Under the pieces are notes generated by a model. It made no database searches. It was not told the DNA's origin and saw only the letters and a program-made list of their open reading frames with translations. From Opisthocomus hoazin (taxonomy: Eukaryota > Chordata > Aves > Opisthocomiformes > Opisthocomidae), in assembly GCF_030867145.1 (NCBI RefSeq), contig NC_134420.1:7305823-7369822 (forward strand): DNA of 64,000 nucleotides. The letters run 5' to 3'. Positions 35,495-50,040 of this stretch are shown here, in pieces; position 1 is the first letter of the stretch, and each line of letters opens with the position of its first letter. The translations under genes and the position numbers were made by a program.

Positions 35495-38400
35495 TTTAGA
35501 GCTTTGCTCTTGCCTTTTAGAACAGCGTGCAGCAGAGACAAGGACGCCCACTAATACTGCACTGCTACACTGTATGTGGACACATCTACAAATTGGAATT
35601 GAACTATATACACCAATTCCATAGCAGTTACAGAAAACCAGCTGAACTGATCTATTTCGCTATTTTCTGCCACTGGAGGGCATTCATTGCCCTGATAAAA
35701 CTTCCCTGGTGCAGTTTGCAGGCAGCAGAGCTGCTGCAGACAGGCACAGGGCAGGTCTGTGCTGGTCTGTCTCGCCCCATGCGACGCTAACTCACACACA
35801 CGCATCTGCTCTCCAGCACTGTGCCCCTGGGAGCTCCCAAAGAAACCAGGACTCTTCTGCATGGAGGTATTTGAGCTCGCATTTCATCCGCGTGCGCGCA
35901 ACCACCGCGCTGAAGTCAACAGCTTAAAACTAGAGGTCGGCTGTGGAGGCACGGTGCCGAGCGTGGCTGGGGAGCAGCCCCTGTCCCGGGAGGAGATGGG
36001 GTCAGTCCTTGGGCACTGGCGTTTCTGAAGCTCAGGCCCAGCAGCTGCACAACCCAACCAGTTGAATGTGCCGCTATTTCCTTAGCGAAGGCAATAGTGC
36101 TGTTGAACATCTCACATCGTACATTTTATTAAGCAGGAGCAAAGAACTGCATTTTTTCCACTGGGGAAAGTTCAGATAAGCCTCTGTACAGCTCACATCA
36201 CCGAGGTGGGCAAGCGCCAGCGCTCCCACATTTCATGGAGCAGCAGAAACTGGATTTCTCTCTGAGTTTCTTAGGCCACTGTCACCTCTCTAAGGAGTTA
36301 TTTATTATAAGAACATTTCTTTAGGCTCCAAGCAGAGCAGCTGATCCTTTAGCATACCAGGTTTACGTTTAGCATGATAGAAGCACTATTGGCATTGCCA
36401 AAAATCGAGACTGTCCCTGCTCCGAGGATCTCACCAGCACCAAAGCATGCTTACCAGTAACACCACGAGTTCCAGGGCAAAGCTTTTGCTTTCTTAAGCC
36501 ATTTTTTTGTTTGCACCCAAGATTCACGAAAGGCTTGAAAGGGTAAAACTTCAGTAAGGAGAAAAAATTGGGGGGGGGGGGGGGGGGAGGAAGGAAACCA
36601 ACTATAAATAAATCTAGCTGGTTTCACCCAGTGTATATATAGCAGGAAGACACTTGGGTATCAGTTGAAGATATAAACCTGGTGTGTTGGCACCTCGGGC
36701 AGGCCTGGTGTTTCTGCAGCTAGGTGTGAGGGCGAGGACATGTGAAACGACTGCTACAGCTTCACATCACTGCACTGGGTTTCGTGTGTTTATTAGCAGC
36801 CTGTCCCTCTCGTTACGCTGCTGTGCGTCGTCCTGCCATCGCTCTGCCCACCCGAAGCGGCCGGGAAGCTTCAAGCAACTCGCTTACTCTCAGCCTTGCT
36901 GCATCCTGCCCACAACGGCCTCGGCTACGGAAACACGCACTGATGGGGATTACGCAAGGGAGCAAAATATCTTCTCAAGTAATAGCCCACCGGGTGTGTG
37001 AATAGCATGAGCTTTCACCTTGGCAGGGGAGGAAAAAACGTATTTTGCGAGCACTTGTTGAGATGGTCTATTGCTTGATGTGGATGATCACTGGAAAATC
37101 ATGTTGGCATCAAAAGACAGCCCTCGATAACTGTCTTCATCCCCCTGGGAGGGTTGTTCCTTATTGTGTTTTCTTTAGATGGACTTTTCTGCTTGACACA
37201 TTTCATAATGCATTTTTAAAAAAAAAAAAAGTCAAGGCTTAAATAGGTTCACAAAGTACAATCATTCATTCTTTCAACTGATGAATAAATTCAAAAAACT
37301 GTACTTGGACTCAAGTGCAAATTGTTTTTCCCTTCACTGCAGATTAACACATGGAAGGGTAGAAGATGGCCTTTAATCAATAGTCAGGCTGGGAGAGAAC
37401 AAACAATCGGTGTTATCCCCAGGTTTGGGGTGTACAGGAGGAGGCTCGGGAACGCAGAACTCCAAACGTTACATTAGTCCAGTTCTAGTCTCCAGAAAAG
37501 CTAAGGACTGCCGCTTGCAAAACACTGGCCTAACCTGGAAGGCAAGCAGCACAACAGCCAGCAGAAAGAGAGAGCGGTTTGTGCTCTGTCCTACTTCTAC
37601 ATCCCACTCCCCATCTCTGATCGCTTCGCAAATTGCCTGTGAATTGCATGCAAGTTCATCACATTATTTATTTACGAGAAAGGTTTTCTTCAGTTCGTAT
37701 TATCTTGTTTGTAGGCAGAAAGTATAAGAAGGAAGACACAGCTATACTCTTTGGTTGGTTCCCATCACAGACTTGCAGCTAGATTGCCCACCCAGAAACA
37801 CGACTCGGAGCTGAAACCTGAGGTGCCATTTGGATCTCTGCAACCACTTCAGCCTTTAGGTAACTTTGTCCTCAGGAAAGGAGACAGCAGTCAGCAGCAT
37901 GGGCACAGATATGCACTGCACAGGTACGTATCACATCTACGATACCGAGTTGTCATCACAGTGCAAAACTGTACCGGGGAGGTTGCTACAGCGTAGAAAG
38001 ACCCATCCAACACCTTTCAGTGACATTTATTATGTTTTCACCTGGGCGGTAATAATTATATATTGCAACTTTCATGTGTTAATCACTTACTAGAACTCTC
38101 CCATAAATTTAAATTATATGTGCAGCTATATCTGCATATCTCTATATAGATACAGAATACATACACATATTTATCTAGATATCTTATCTGTTGGAAAATT
38201 GCATACACCAAGAAGCAACAAACATAATTGAGTTTAATTAAATTTCATTAAAATTTATGATGGTTCCTGGTTGGCTAAACACAATTTCAAACAACCCTTG
38301 TTAAAAAGCAGAATTCCAATGAAGTTAGTTGTAATAACCTTGTTCTTCAAAATCCATCAAAACTTTCTTGGGACTTAGTATGCAAAATATAGACAATACA

Positions 38401-41400
38401 GCCATATATTTTCAGCAGTAATATCATTAGAACAGCCTCAGTGTTTTCACTTAAAGTTCCCTGAAGCAGTAACAATTAACTGGCTCTCCCGTGAGGTATT
38501 TTTGGACTGAGTATTTGGGGGAAAGAAGTGCTTTAGCTTAAATTTTTTTTTAAATGGTCTCTAGATTCAAGGATGTGAGGTTTTACCTTTTCAGTTTTCA
38601 AGAATAAGTATTTCAAGAGTCTCCCTCTCAACAGTGAAATTGGCTCATTTAAAGATTCGGTTTACGTTGTATTTTCTGAGTGTTTTTTTTCCTTCTCTAA
38701 ATTGCTAATTCTAACAGGTGAGAACCCTGGAATAACAAAAACAAACAAACAAACAAACCCCATATTTCATTGAGTCTTTGCTTTCAAAAGAAGATCACAT
38801 ATATTGAAGTTCTTTTCTGGCAGAGCTGTTACTTTTCACATGTTTGGCACAATGATAGCGTGAACTGCTACGTCTTAGTATTTGGAGAGGTGAGGAACGG
38901 TGACAGAGGAGGTCCTCAGAAGTTTTAACTGCAGTTAGCATGCAGATTTATGAAATGTATTGCGCTATTTTCTTTCACTTCATCTTAAAATGTTGGGATT
39001 TTTTTTAAATTAAATGCATTTTCAGGCAATTGAACTTAGTTATAAATATCCTTGCCATGTTTCATGACACAGTAGAGAGGTTCATCCATACTATGCTTTT
39101 TAATTTTCACACAAGAAAAGCAGCAGAAAAACTTTGGCACATTTGATTATACCATGCCCAGGAGGAAGATATCCCCTAGGGGTATCATTAAGAAATTGTT
39201 TTTTAAATCATTCTTTAAAATCAGATATATGTTGCTGGTCTCCCATCTGGCCTGTATCATTCCAAAACACGACTATTTTCCACCTCACCATGCAATGGCA
39301 TTAATGCTCCTTCATTTCAAAAGAGTTAGATGTGACAATGAGACCTGGGGACATGTGAATATAATATCTAATTTTGATTAAAAGAGATCCTTCCTTCTAA
39401 ATGCACAGTAGTTACTGTACATAGTACCACATAAAAACATTTCATATGTTTTATAGCCCTGGAATGACAACTGCCAATGCTCCAATACCCCAAACAGACC
39501 TGGATGTTGCATGCCTCAAAACAGAAATATATTTAAAGTATTTATTTTCAAATGCTCTCCCAGAAACTGTCATGCTAAATAGAACAGAATTCACTTAACT
39601 ACAGGAACTTGACCAAATACAAGAATCTGGCTGAGCAATCCACAACAAAATATTGAAAATCTTTGTCTAAGATGCACCAGTTCGTAAACGAAGAACCGGC
39701 AGCTGCTGAACAATTCATTCCTTATGACCTGGATGAGAACATGCTCCCTCAGAGGTACAATTTGGTTACACTTAAAAAGCTTATGCACTGACCTCTGAAG
39801 GCTTACACACTGACCTCTAAATCAAGGGAATTACCAATCCCCACCCAGACAAATAAAAATCCAGAAATTAGTTTGGTGCTAAAGAAAGATCAAAAGAACA
39901 CAAGTTCATCAGCTTATTCACATGAAATCTTTATTACAGGATTCTTGGGCAGGTTTTCCAAAGAGCTAAAGGTTAAATATATTTTTTCATTAATTTTCAT
40001 ATAATATAAAAAGAACTTTTGAATAAGGAAAAAAATGAAAGTAATTTCAATACCTTGCATTCAGTCCCCAAGTTTTTCTTTTGTTTCAGATCCTGAGTAT
40101 GTGAAACTCCCTACCAAAAGCATCATATTTGCAGATATGTCAACTAAACAGTCGAAGGTCAAGAGGCCATCTAAAACATGAGCCAGACTAGCAGTGCTGA
40201 CAACTGACACAGTGACAAGTAAGGGACAAACACATAAGATAAGGGACAAGCTACTTGTGCTCTTATTCCTGTGTGTGGAGGAGGCTAAATACAACGTAAA
40301 GACGACATGCTATTCATTCCTGACACAGGCCACTCACCGTGCTGCAAACTCCAAACTTCCACGTAGGCTGGGGCAGATGCAGAGATTAACAGGTCACCAG
40401 AAACCCTCCTCTTTACTTCCATGAGTTTCAGCTGCAGCTTCTCAGGTTTAATCTAGTCTCCTAAATCTCGCTGCATTTGTGATTGCTATAAACTATTTAC
40501 AGAGCTTGACATCATGGCAAGAACGTTTTCTTTCAAATATCACAGTCGATTTGTCAAACACAACATATCTTAAGAGAGTTTTAGTGGCACTGTGCATTAA
40601 TTCCAGGATGAAACACAACAGCATTTAAAGAAGACAGAAGATAGATTAGGTGAGTGGTATTTTAATCTGAATGGTAGAATAATGAGAAGCATTGATGAAG
40701 GAGCAATAACATGAAAGAAGTTCTCAAGACATCCTCTCCAAAACAGCCACTACAGAGTATTGATGCTTTCTGGAGAGTATGACTTCAGTTCTGACCACTT
40801 AAGAAAAATCCTGGAAAATGGATTACCCAGATCCGTGTTCTCACCTCACTCAAGTTGGAGGGATGTGAATTATGAAACAAAGCTTACAAAAAACAGACAA
40901 CAGCATCTCCTAAAGACCCAAATTTTGGATTTCAAGTGTAATTCCCAATCTTGCCTGCTTTCAGGCACTCATCCAGTAGCCAGTATGAAAAAGGGCAGTC
41001 CGCAGATCAATCTACGCTCTACATCATGTCACAGGGCCCAAGGGGACTCTACCATTATCCAAAATAAGCAGAGTACCAGACACATGCCTATTATTCAAAA
41101 CAAGTGTCCAAGAGTCATATAGCACAGAGTTACCGTGTTTACTCCACCCTGATGGGGATTCCCTGACCCAAGACAGTTGTCCTGGTAGGCAGTAAATGAA
41201 GTTGAATTGCCCCATCCAGCAGTCCCAGTGCAGTAGGCCAAAACTGGTAACGCAGACATGAGGGGTAACCACACCGCCAAACATGAAGGGGAAGGGGGGA
41301 AGGTAGAGGGGGAAGAAACCAAGCTATAAAGGTACTGCTATTGAAGAACTGAGAATTGTGATGGAGATACTGCTGGTTTATCGTAATAGTAATTTTGTGT

Positions 41401-44400
41401 GTATTTTAACATTACATTCACTAACAACAATAAAAAAATTTCAAATTTGCCCACAAAAAAAATCTTACCAAAAGCATAGGTCAGAAAATTGTAAATCTTG
41501 TATTTCCTCAGATATCTAGACAGCCAAATAGTCTCATTTCCAACTTCCATCCTCTCTCAAGCACTGCTAAAATACGCAAAGTAAAACTGGTCTTCAGACA
41601 AATCCTTCTTATTCTCATGCTTAGCTTTTCCTTGGAAAAAAAAAATCCTGACAGTGTTTTCAACACCTGCCCTTTGACCATCACCACACACCTTTGGCAA
41701 ACAAGGTGGTGACAACCGAGAGTGCAGTTTTAGCTTCCCTTGTGCTTTCTTCTGTTATCAAACAACGTTACCATGTCTCAGCAGGACTTGCAACCCAGGT
41801 ATTTGGAGGTCAAAGATTAACAAAGGAAAACAAAATCTGATAACTATATTACAGACAATCTCAGGGCTTGCACCTCAGTCAGTCCCTGCTGTGGTTGCAC
41901 CCTCGTGAGACTGCTGTGGGGAGGTTACAGGCACCTCTCTTTTGGTTTTAGGCTACTCTGAAACCATACTGAGGAAAACGGTGGTAAAGTTCCTGTTGAA
42001 TATACTCACTTTGATACCTTTCATACCCGAGATTCAAAAGTCTGCTTTTTGCATTAATAAGCATTCAAAATTAAATGCATAATTTTCTGAGTGTATGAAC
42101 CCTTATGAAAAAATTTGGTACAAATCACTTGAAAACTTGTTTTCACCACTAAGTTCTGCCCTACCATGTGGAGATAATATTTCAGGGTGCTATACCTCCC
42201 AGCTGGAAAAAAAAAACCCAAACCAAAACAGTACAAAGGCCAACACAGTGCATTACAGAGCCTTCAGCCAAGTTTCTCTGACCATGTTACAATAAAAGTT
42301 GACTTGAAAGAGGGAAGAAATTTGACTTCATATCACAGGCACGTAGCCCTTTGGCTCAGCTGAAGATTATCCACTTTCTCTCACCTGTCCCACAGTTTCC
42401 ACCAGCCTTGCTATCTACATTTTCAGCCACTACAAAATGGCATTGCCTATAGGTCACGTTCAGATCTGTGCTAACCACCACCCAATCCTGCATTTTCAAT
42501 TAATTTTTGAAACTCAGGTTCCTGCTAGTCCTTCAAGCAATAAGGAACACCAAACCTAGAGTGAGATAGTACAGGTATAATGCTTATGTGGCAAAGCCAT
42601 AGACCCTTGCATCATTACCATAGTCTCTCACAACTTTTATTAACTTGCATTCAAAAAGAATGAAAAGCATTTGCTAGTTTGAGCAGAAGTTCTCTGTAGC
42701 TTTTGGTTTAGTGAATACCACCTTAATAAATCACGATTTAAGAGCCAGTGAATACCTCCTGAATATGGTGACAGTAACCTACAAAAGCTCAGAAAAAGGA
42801 GAAGGGTGCATAAGAATTTGGTTTTGCCATAAAAGTCACTTAAGGGTTCATTGCTGTTTCATACATCACCAGATGCAGCGTTGCACTGGAAGACAGAGAA
42901 CTGTTTTCAAGTCCTACTACAGATACCCTGTGTGATCCCAGGTCAGCTAGATAACCTCTTCGCACTTCACGTCCAAACCACAAATCGCTATTTTGAGTCC
43001 CTTCTGACAGAACAAATAAACCACATTTCACACATTGCTCAATCTCCTCCTTCATCTCACAGCAGCCTACGTTAACAGCCAACTCCATTACAGACTAAAA
43101 ACACTTCTGGAGGCTCTGAAAAACCTGGAAAATCCTTTAATACACAAACTTTCTTGATTCATTGAAGCCAGCAAGCCTTTAATGCTGACTTTCAATGGGC
43201 AGGATCTTTCTCCATTAGCTGTAACAGGAATAGCCAAGCCCTCAGAATGTCTTTCTTTGCAGACCAGAAACCAAAACCAGTCAACATTTCTTCATTCAGA
43301 TTCACCGTACAGCACAAACCTGACCAGTTCAGAAACATGTGGAGCAACTACTTAAAATTCTCAAATTTATAGATACAGGCGAATACAGTGCATTTACTTG
43401 CTGAAGAATGAAGGCTGCGATTTCCCTGGCCACAGAGCTGAGAGTTCGCAAAAAGCCACGGTGCCTCGCTGAGCCCTGCCAGGGAGAGGCCAGCGCCCAG
43501 GAAGGGTGGTAGCACCCAGGTGCCCCAGGGAGCTGCGATTGCAAATTGCAGCTGTGTGAAGAAAAATAGGTTTAATTAGAAGCACATGGGCCTGGATACA
43601 CTGAAGAGATGAGAAACTAGACTTCTGTGCTTAATTTGGTTTTATTCCCGGTTAGAGCACCTTCTGTTACCGGATGCTCCACCTGTTTCATCGGGTGGTC
43701 TGACTCAGAGCTGTGACTCCAGCTACCCACAACAATATCGTTCATGTGCTCTCCAGCAGTGTGTGTAGGCCAAAGCTGCAATTTAGCAAACATTCATCTA
43801 ATTTAACCTCACACATAATCCTGTTGACATCAGTGAGTACAGTCAAGCAACCCTAAGAGTTCCAGATCAAACTTAGACTTGCCTGAACTGTCCAGCCCAA
43901 GCTGAGGCAGCAGATGACTACACCTCCAGCAGTCAACCTGCCTTCACTCTGCCTTTTTTTTCTCTTTTTCCTAGTAGTCTGGCCTGCCTTTTAACCCAGA
44001 CAATTCCCCTTAAATCCAGTACGTCAATCTTGCCAAGTTTAATCATGGCAAAAATCATAAAGACTGCATCAGTCTATGCAGCAATGGATGTTTCTTCATG
44101 TGCCTTGAAAGCCTGGAACAGAATATGGGGGTAGCTTCTGAGAGTAAGCGCACCTCAGGATCACAGAGGATGACCACAAAGGTCATTCCTTCATTAAAAG
44201 CGGATCTGGATGGCAAAAAAGAGGAAAGTCCATAAATGTGATGTTCCAGAATTGCTCAGAACATACTGCTTTCTAGCTGAAGTAGCACTTGCCCAGTATC
44301 TTTAGTTTTGCATATGTAAGGGAAGTTCTTTGAAGAATTCAAAATAACATTCTTGTTGTAGAAACAGACTTGAAACACATAGATCAATGTCTCTCGTTAA

Positions 44401-47400
44401 GCCTTCCAAGTAAAACCACATGCAGATTTCAGTTTGTGTGCACTTCCTTGAGCCATTCCAAGGGAAAAAAAAATTATGGGGTAAAGGGAAACTTAAAAAC
44501 ACAAGTCCAGCTGTATAACTCCCAGGAATTATCAACTCAAACGAACTGACCATGTCACAGACTAACCCTCAAGAGGTGCTTAGTCACACTGCTGAAGGAG
44601 ATGAAATGGAAAATAAAGTAGGGCTGGAAGACACCCAAAGAAAAATGAGAAAGGAGCTATATTCTGAATGTCTGTGGGCCAATAAGCAGATGAAGACATA
44701 CTGCGCTTCACAGAGACAGATGCTTTTCTTGAATTGCTTACAGCTTGATTGAGGCAAATATCTGCAAAAACCAAGACACCAAATTTAAAGCTTGACCTTG
44801 TCTAGTTTGTGTGCCCAGCAGTACAGAGGGAGAAGCGTTCAGAAAGAAGGATATTTAACAGCAAGTTTTGAGTGAGGAAAATTGTTCACAAATACACCAT
44901 TTTTGAGAAATAATTTCACCACAGAAGTCAGAACATTTTGTCCTGAAAAGTGAGGACACTTCATTCTGAAAATGCTGTTTTGAATGAATTTAAATTATAA
45001 AATGGAGAGAGACGTATATTTAAAGAGGTAAAATCGTACTGTCAAGATAATGAAATACCTAGTAGCAGGTTAAACAGACATTTAATTGATGAGAACTGAG
45101 GCTAAGGGATGAGATCGGGGTCTCCAGGACCTGTCTTTAAGTGTAGCAGTCCAGTACTGCCCCAGGACTAAACAGTGACCTCGGCTTCAAGGCTTGGAGA
45201 AATTAGGTTGTGGAGATGTCACTGTCACTTTTCCAGGGTGTCCTCTTCCTGCCACCAGCTACCAAGAGACTGTCCTGGGGAGCACTGATGACCCTGCACA
45301 GAGCATGCGGTCCCTCGATGGGGCTCTGGAGACCATGCAAGTAGAAGCACTGGCAGTATGGCGGCTGCTTTTGGGGTGCCAGCAGAGGCTCCACTCCCAG
45401 AAGGCAGCAGCAGGACTGGCAGTGCCAATGCCACACGCTGTCACTGCAATGGAAAACAGGCCAAAGCCACTTAATTTGAAAAGACAGACAAATATTTTTC
45501 ATGCCAGCTTTAGCGTAGGTCATGCTGCTGATGTTCATTCCAAGCACTGCAAGGACGAAGACGGCCACAGGTCCCAAGGGGCTCTGTCTCTGCACTGCTG
45601 GCAGAGGAGGAGCACACACCAGAGTGTTTTCTGGCATGTCACAGTGCCAGAGAAGTTCACTCTTTAAACTGATGTCTTCCTGCTGAACATCAGGAGAGCT
45701 TAACCATGCCGTAGGTAGTTGAGTGCCATCCGTGTACAAAACCTATGTTAAGCTTAGACCAGACTAGGGCTGGAGGAAGGACAGGAGTGCTGTCTGAAGC
45801 CAGAGATGCCGTGCTATAGACGTAGGACAAGCTGGAGCAAGAACCATCAAGAAGCAGGAGCTGGGCAGTCCTCCCTGGTCAGGGTTCAAAGCACCACCCA
45901 ATAGCCCCAAGCAGCTGGTGGGGTTCTGGTCAGTCGTTGACGGGCAGCCGGCCAGGCTCACAGACCAGCCCTTGTCTTCAGGCAGACCAGCTGTGGTCAG
46001 GCTTCTATCTGCTTGCCTCACCGCGATCAGACGAGGTGTGACACCTAGTCACAGATACCAACACGCCGACGCACCGTCCCGAGAGCGCAGAGGCTTAAGG
46101 GAAAAACAAGTGGTCAAAGAGCAAGTGCGCACGTGCGAGGCTGGCTGGTCTGAAGGCAGCGGTGGCCGAGGGACGGAGGAATGCTTCGTTCCAAGCCCCG
46201 AAAGAGCAAGAGACGGACTACTCCCTTCTCCCTGGATGCTGAGGGAGATGCAGGGTGCCTGAACACTACATGGGCGCTGAGAATTGCATCTCTGAGCTTC
46301 AAAGTGTGCGTTGCCAGAACACCCCACGGGGGAATACACAGGCAACCACTAACACCAAAAAGGGGGTTTAACAAACTGGAATAATAACCGATAAGGAAAT
46401 CGGAAGCTGTTGCAAGCAAAAAGTATAGCATGATAAAAGAGGAAAGGGAAGCACTTTTAGCACAGGAAGATATGCAAAGCACAGGATAAAAGCAAGCAAA
46501 CCAGCCTTACAGAATTGCAGAGAGCCCCAACAGTGACAGTTTGGGCACAAATTCACAGAGGGACTTCTGCAGGGCAGATCTTAGCAGAGTACACCTACGT
46601 CCAGGGCTACGTGGACGTAAGGTATTCCCCAGATTCCCCTTATCCAGTCAATCCAGAGAGATACCTGCAATTAAATTCCCTCAAAGCAGGGCAAGCAGGG
46701 GCATGTGGAGGGCACTAAGATAGCAAGCAGAAAATGCAGAAGAGAGAAATGTCTCTGAAATAATCTTTCCCAGACTGAGAGCCATAAGTCATCTAGGTGT
46801 GAGACCCAGATTATGGCAAGCTCTGAACAGCTGTCTGCACTCAAGTGCCTATGATCTGTACTTGATCGATTAATTTTTTTTTTCTTTTAAAACATGGTTC
46901 ATATGACAGGCTGATGGTTCGCATATTCCTTCCGAGTGTGGAAAACCAAAGTTACAGGCCCTCTGTTGTTCAGCTCTGCTCCCTGGCAAGTACGTCAGTG
47001 GCTGAGTTGCAAGCAGGCACTCTCCTCCCTTGACAGCCTTTCCTCGCAGGGCAATGGGCTCATGCTTGTACCTGTTTCTTCTCCTGCTCTAGGCACGCCC
47101 CCTCCAAAGTGTGACTCGGAGAAGAAGGGTTGAGGAACAACTCTACTGCATCTTTCTTTTTGTGTGTAGAACGTACGCTTCTGGGTAATGTGAATTTAAG
47201 CCCACACCAGGCTCCTGGGTTAATGCCCTACTCCCTCGGCTGTTATGCAGAGGACAAGCACATTTCAGTTGTGGAGTTTTTTGGCTCACACTCAAGTGTA
47301 GTTGCTTGACTTCCTAACCCCAGTATAACTTGCTCCTTATTCTTGATGTAAAACAAGAAGATAGAAAAGCCTCTTCAGAGAAATCACTGGAGCAGCAGGG

Positions 47401-48149
47401 CAGAAGCCAAGTACAGACGGGACGTAAAAGGGCACCAGAAAAACAGTTGCAGTGGCCAACAGGGAGGTCCAAAGGTGTAGATGACAGAGAGCATTGATGA
47501 GGAAAAAAAAAAAGTACAGACACTATGCGCAGCTCATAAGAAAGAAATCAACAGAGTTTCACAATATTGTTTACGTTATCCCTTTAAAATATGCTCTGTT
47601 CCATTTTCATGCTAGATCTGTCAGTCTTTGCCAAACCTCTGCTTCCCATGGGGCTTTCTGCTGGTTGGGTCAGTTTATTTTTCACTCAGATACCTGTGTT
47701 ACCCAGAGGCAGTGGAGATATCTGGAAATGGTCCTTTTTGCATTTAAAGAAGGAATATAAAAGCTGCTGTTGATTAGTTCACATTCTGACTGCGCATTTT
47801 TATACCCAGCTTGATATGTTGAATGTTCTCAGCATGATTCATCCAGAAAAACAGCAATTTAACGTACAAGGGCATGTTGGAGCAGGCAGAAGCATTTCAG
47901 GGAAACACAGATTTAGCCAGAGGTTTTAAATATCAACATACAGAAAATTATCTGGCCTTGTCTGGATGAAGAATACTTTTTACAGACTAGGATTCTTAAA
48001 AGGACTCAAAGGGAGGTAGGCACCCAAATCCCACCAATTTTTTTCAAAGCTCTTTTTAAAATCCCATCCTGGAATATGACTCTCAGACTAGACTAATGGC
48101 TGAGATCCAAACGTGCATAAGTGAGCCTAGCCTCAACGTGGAATCGCGG
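35495..48149. other. Gene-poor AT-rich DNA
   Basis: A G18 run at 36570-36587 and an (AAAC)n stretch near 38738-38758 are the only repeats I name. The open frame at 45194-45667 (157 codons) has a partner frame of 178 codons on the other strand and resembles no known protein. I see no splice-flanked conserved segment. Confidence 0.55.
36570..36587 (+). repeat. G18 homopolymer
   Basis: Eighteen consecutive G bases followed by a purine-rich stretch. Confidence 0.9.
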
Positions 48150-48775
48150 AAACATAGGGAAAGAAAATACCTCCTGAAGTCATCTAGCTTACCTCCCTGC
48201 CCCAGGCAGGATCAGCTATACCTATATCATCCGTGACAGGTGTTTGTCTAATATTTGTCTAACATGTTTTTAAAGACCTCCAAAGACAAAAACTCCAATA
48301 TTTCATTATCCTCACTGTTAGAAAGCTTTTCCATATTGTTTAACCTACATCTTTCTTCCCATAGCGTAAGATCGAAACTTCCTAACATACAAAACATGGG
48401 CTTTTAGGAAAGACTGTTTCTGTCATTTTTGCAGCTTGATTCTACCTTCTGCATACTTGAGGATTACCCCTGCATTGCCCAAAGTCTTCTCTTCTAAAAG
48501 CTCAACCATGTAACTTCATTAGCGCTTACCTCCTTGGTCATATCTGAGACCACCAGTCACGCTCAATGCTCCTCTTTGGGCTATTTCCAACAGGTCCACA
48601 TCCTCCTGAATCACAACGCCAGAGAACCCAGCTGAGGTTTTTCCAATGCTGATAACAGCAGAAAGATTACTGTATATATCAAGCAGGCTACGTTCCTCCT
48701 CGTGCATTTCTGCACTCCGTCTTTTTCACAAGAATATGACTTTGCTGACTCATTCAGCTCCCAGAAGAAAACCTT
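48150..48775 (-). mobile_element. Old CR1 LINE copy
   Basis: The + strand reads CCCCAGGCAGGATCAGCTAT, then a 'gtgacaggtgtttgtctaa' block, and farther on 'ggtccacatcctcctgaat' and 'gactcattcagctc', the expected order for the reverse of an old CR1 3' half. Much more decayed than the copies at 9951 and 60394. Confidence 0.7.
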
Positions 48776-49637
48776 TCCCAATTTACTGAGTTCCCTCCCT
48801 CCTTTTTATGTCCCACTTTTCTCAGTTGTCCACCTCAAAAAGCAGTTTTTCTTTTATATGATCTCTCACTTCAGATCCTAATTAGGAACTTCCAGTTGAC
48901 TGATTATGTAAAGCAGATTTAGCGCCTATAGAGCTCGCTCATCTGCCAGTGTGATGCTGTTGAAGAGAACAGTTAGCAGTTATAGTAATGAACCCCTATG
49001 TTTCCTTCCAGCCTGTGCAATTTGTTTAAAAATAAACAAAACAAAACACAAAAACACTAGACCATAACAATAACCTTAAATAGACTACGTAAAGCATCAG
49101 CCAATCTCCTTTGTTCATTGTAAGCAGGACTGGCTTGTAAGGTTTCAGAGAAGATCACATCAACTATTTAGGAAGTTAGCAAGATGTTAAACACATGTAG
49201 CTATTATTCTTCATTTGAAAACGTGGTTAGCTGCTGTAAACACAGAAACTGATTTTAGCTGAAAAAACATTGCAATGAAATTCTCCTGATAAATAATCTG
49301 CAAAGAGGTATGTTTTCAGCACATGCTATGTTTAAGACCGCCATTCACACTGCCAGCAATCGTGCTCGCAGTGGCTGGTACCACGTATTCACAGCGCTCT
49401 GTGAACAGCACGGTGCAGAGAGAGCAGCCCTGCGCACAGCAGTGAACCTGGGACACGCAGGCGCCTGTCAGTATCAATATCCTGCCCGAATCCAAACTGG
49501 CTAACCTGCTACGACTGCAACGGGCGCTGTTACACATTCAACAGTTCCAGTTACCAGAACATACCATCTGAGTTTCTGTATAGATTTCCTAGTGGATACA
49601 GCTATATAGACATGTATATAGTTTCTGCTTTCTAAAT
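48776..49637. other. Nothing recognised
   Basis: AT-rich spacer between two CR1 fragments; only short unsupported open frames. Confidence 0.6.
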
Positions 49638-50040
49638 CATAGAACCATAGGTTGGAAAAGACCTCTTAGACCATCAAGTCCAACCATCCACCCAACACCA
49701 CCATGCCTACTAAACCATATCCCGAAGTGCCACAGCTATGCATTTTTTTAACACCTCCAGGGATGGTGACTCAACCACCTCCCTGGACAGCCTATTTCAA
49801 TGTTCCACCAGCTGTCAACCAACACCCCAAGATCTTATTCTGCTGGACAGCTTTCCAGCCACTCCTCCCCCAGCCTGTAGCGTTGCATGGGGTTGTTGTG
49901 ACCAAAGCGCAGCACCCAGCACTTGGCCTTGGCCCATCGATCCAGCCTGTCCAGATCCCTCTGCAGAGCCCTCCTACCCTCAAGCAGATCGACACTCCTG
50001 CCCAACCTGATGTCCTCTGCAAACTTACTGAGGTAGCACT
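49638..50040 (-). mobile_element. CR1 LINE fragment, second subfamily
   Basis: Starts with the reverse of a CR1 tail (CATAGAACCATAGGTTGG), goes through ACCATCAAGTCCAACC, then passes abruptly from a CCCTGGACAGCCTATTTC block to a CAACACCCCAAGATC block that normally lies far upstream in CR1. This points to an internal deletion. Confidence 0.9.

Noticed and set aside
45194..45739. 157-codon + and 178-codon minus frames
   Set aside because: Fully overlapping, no known domain, no splice or promoter context.
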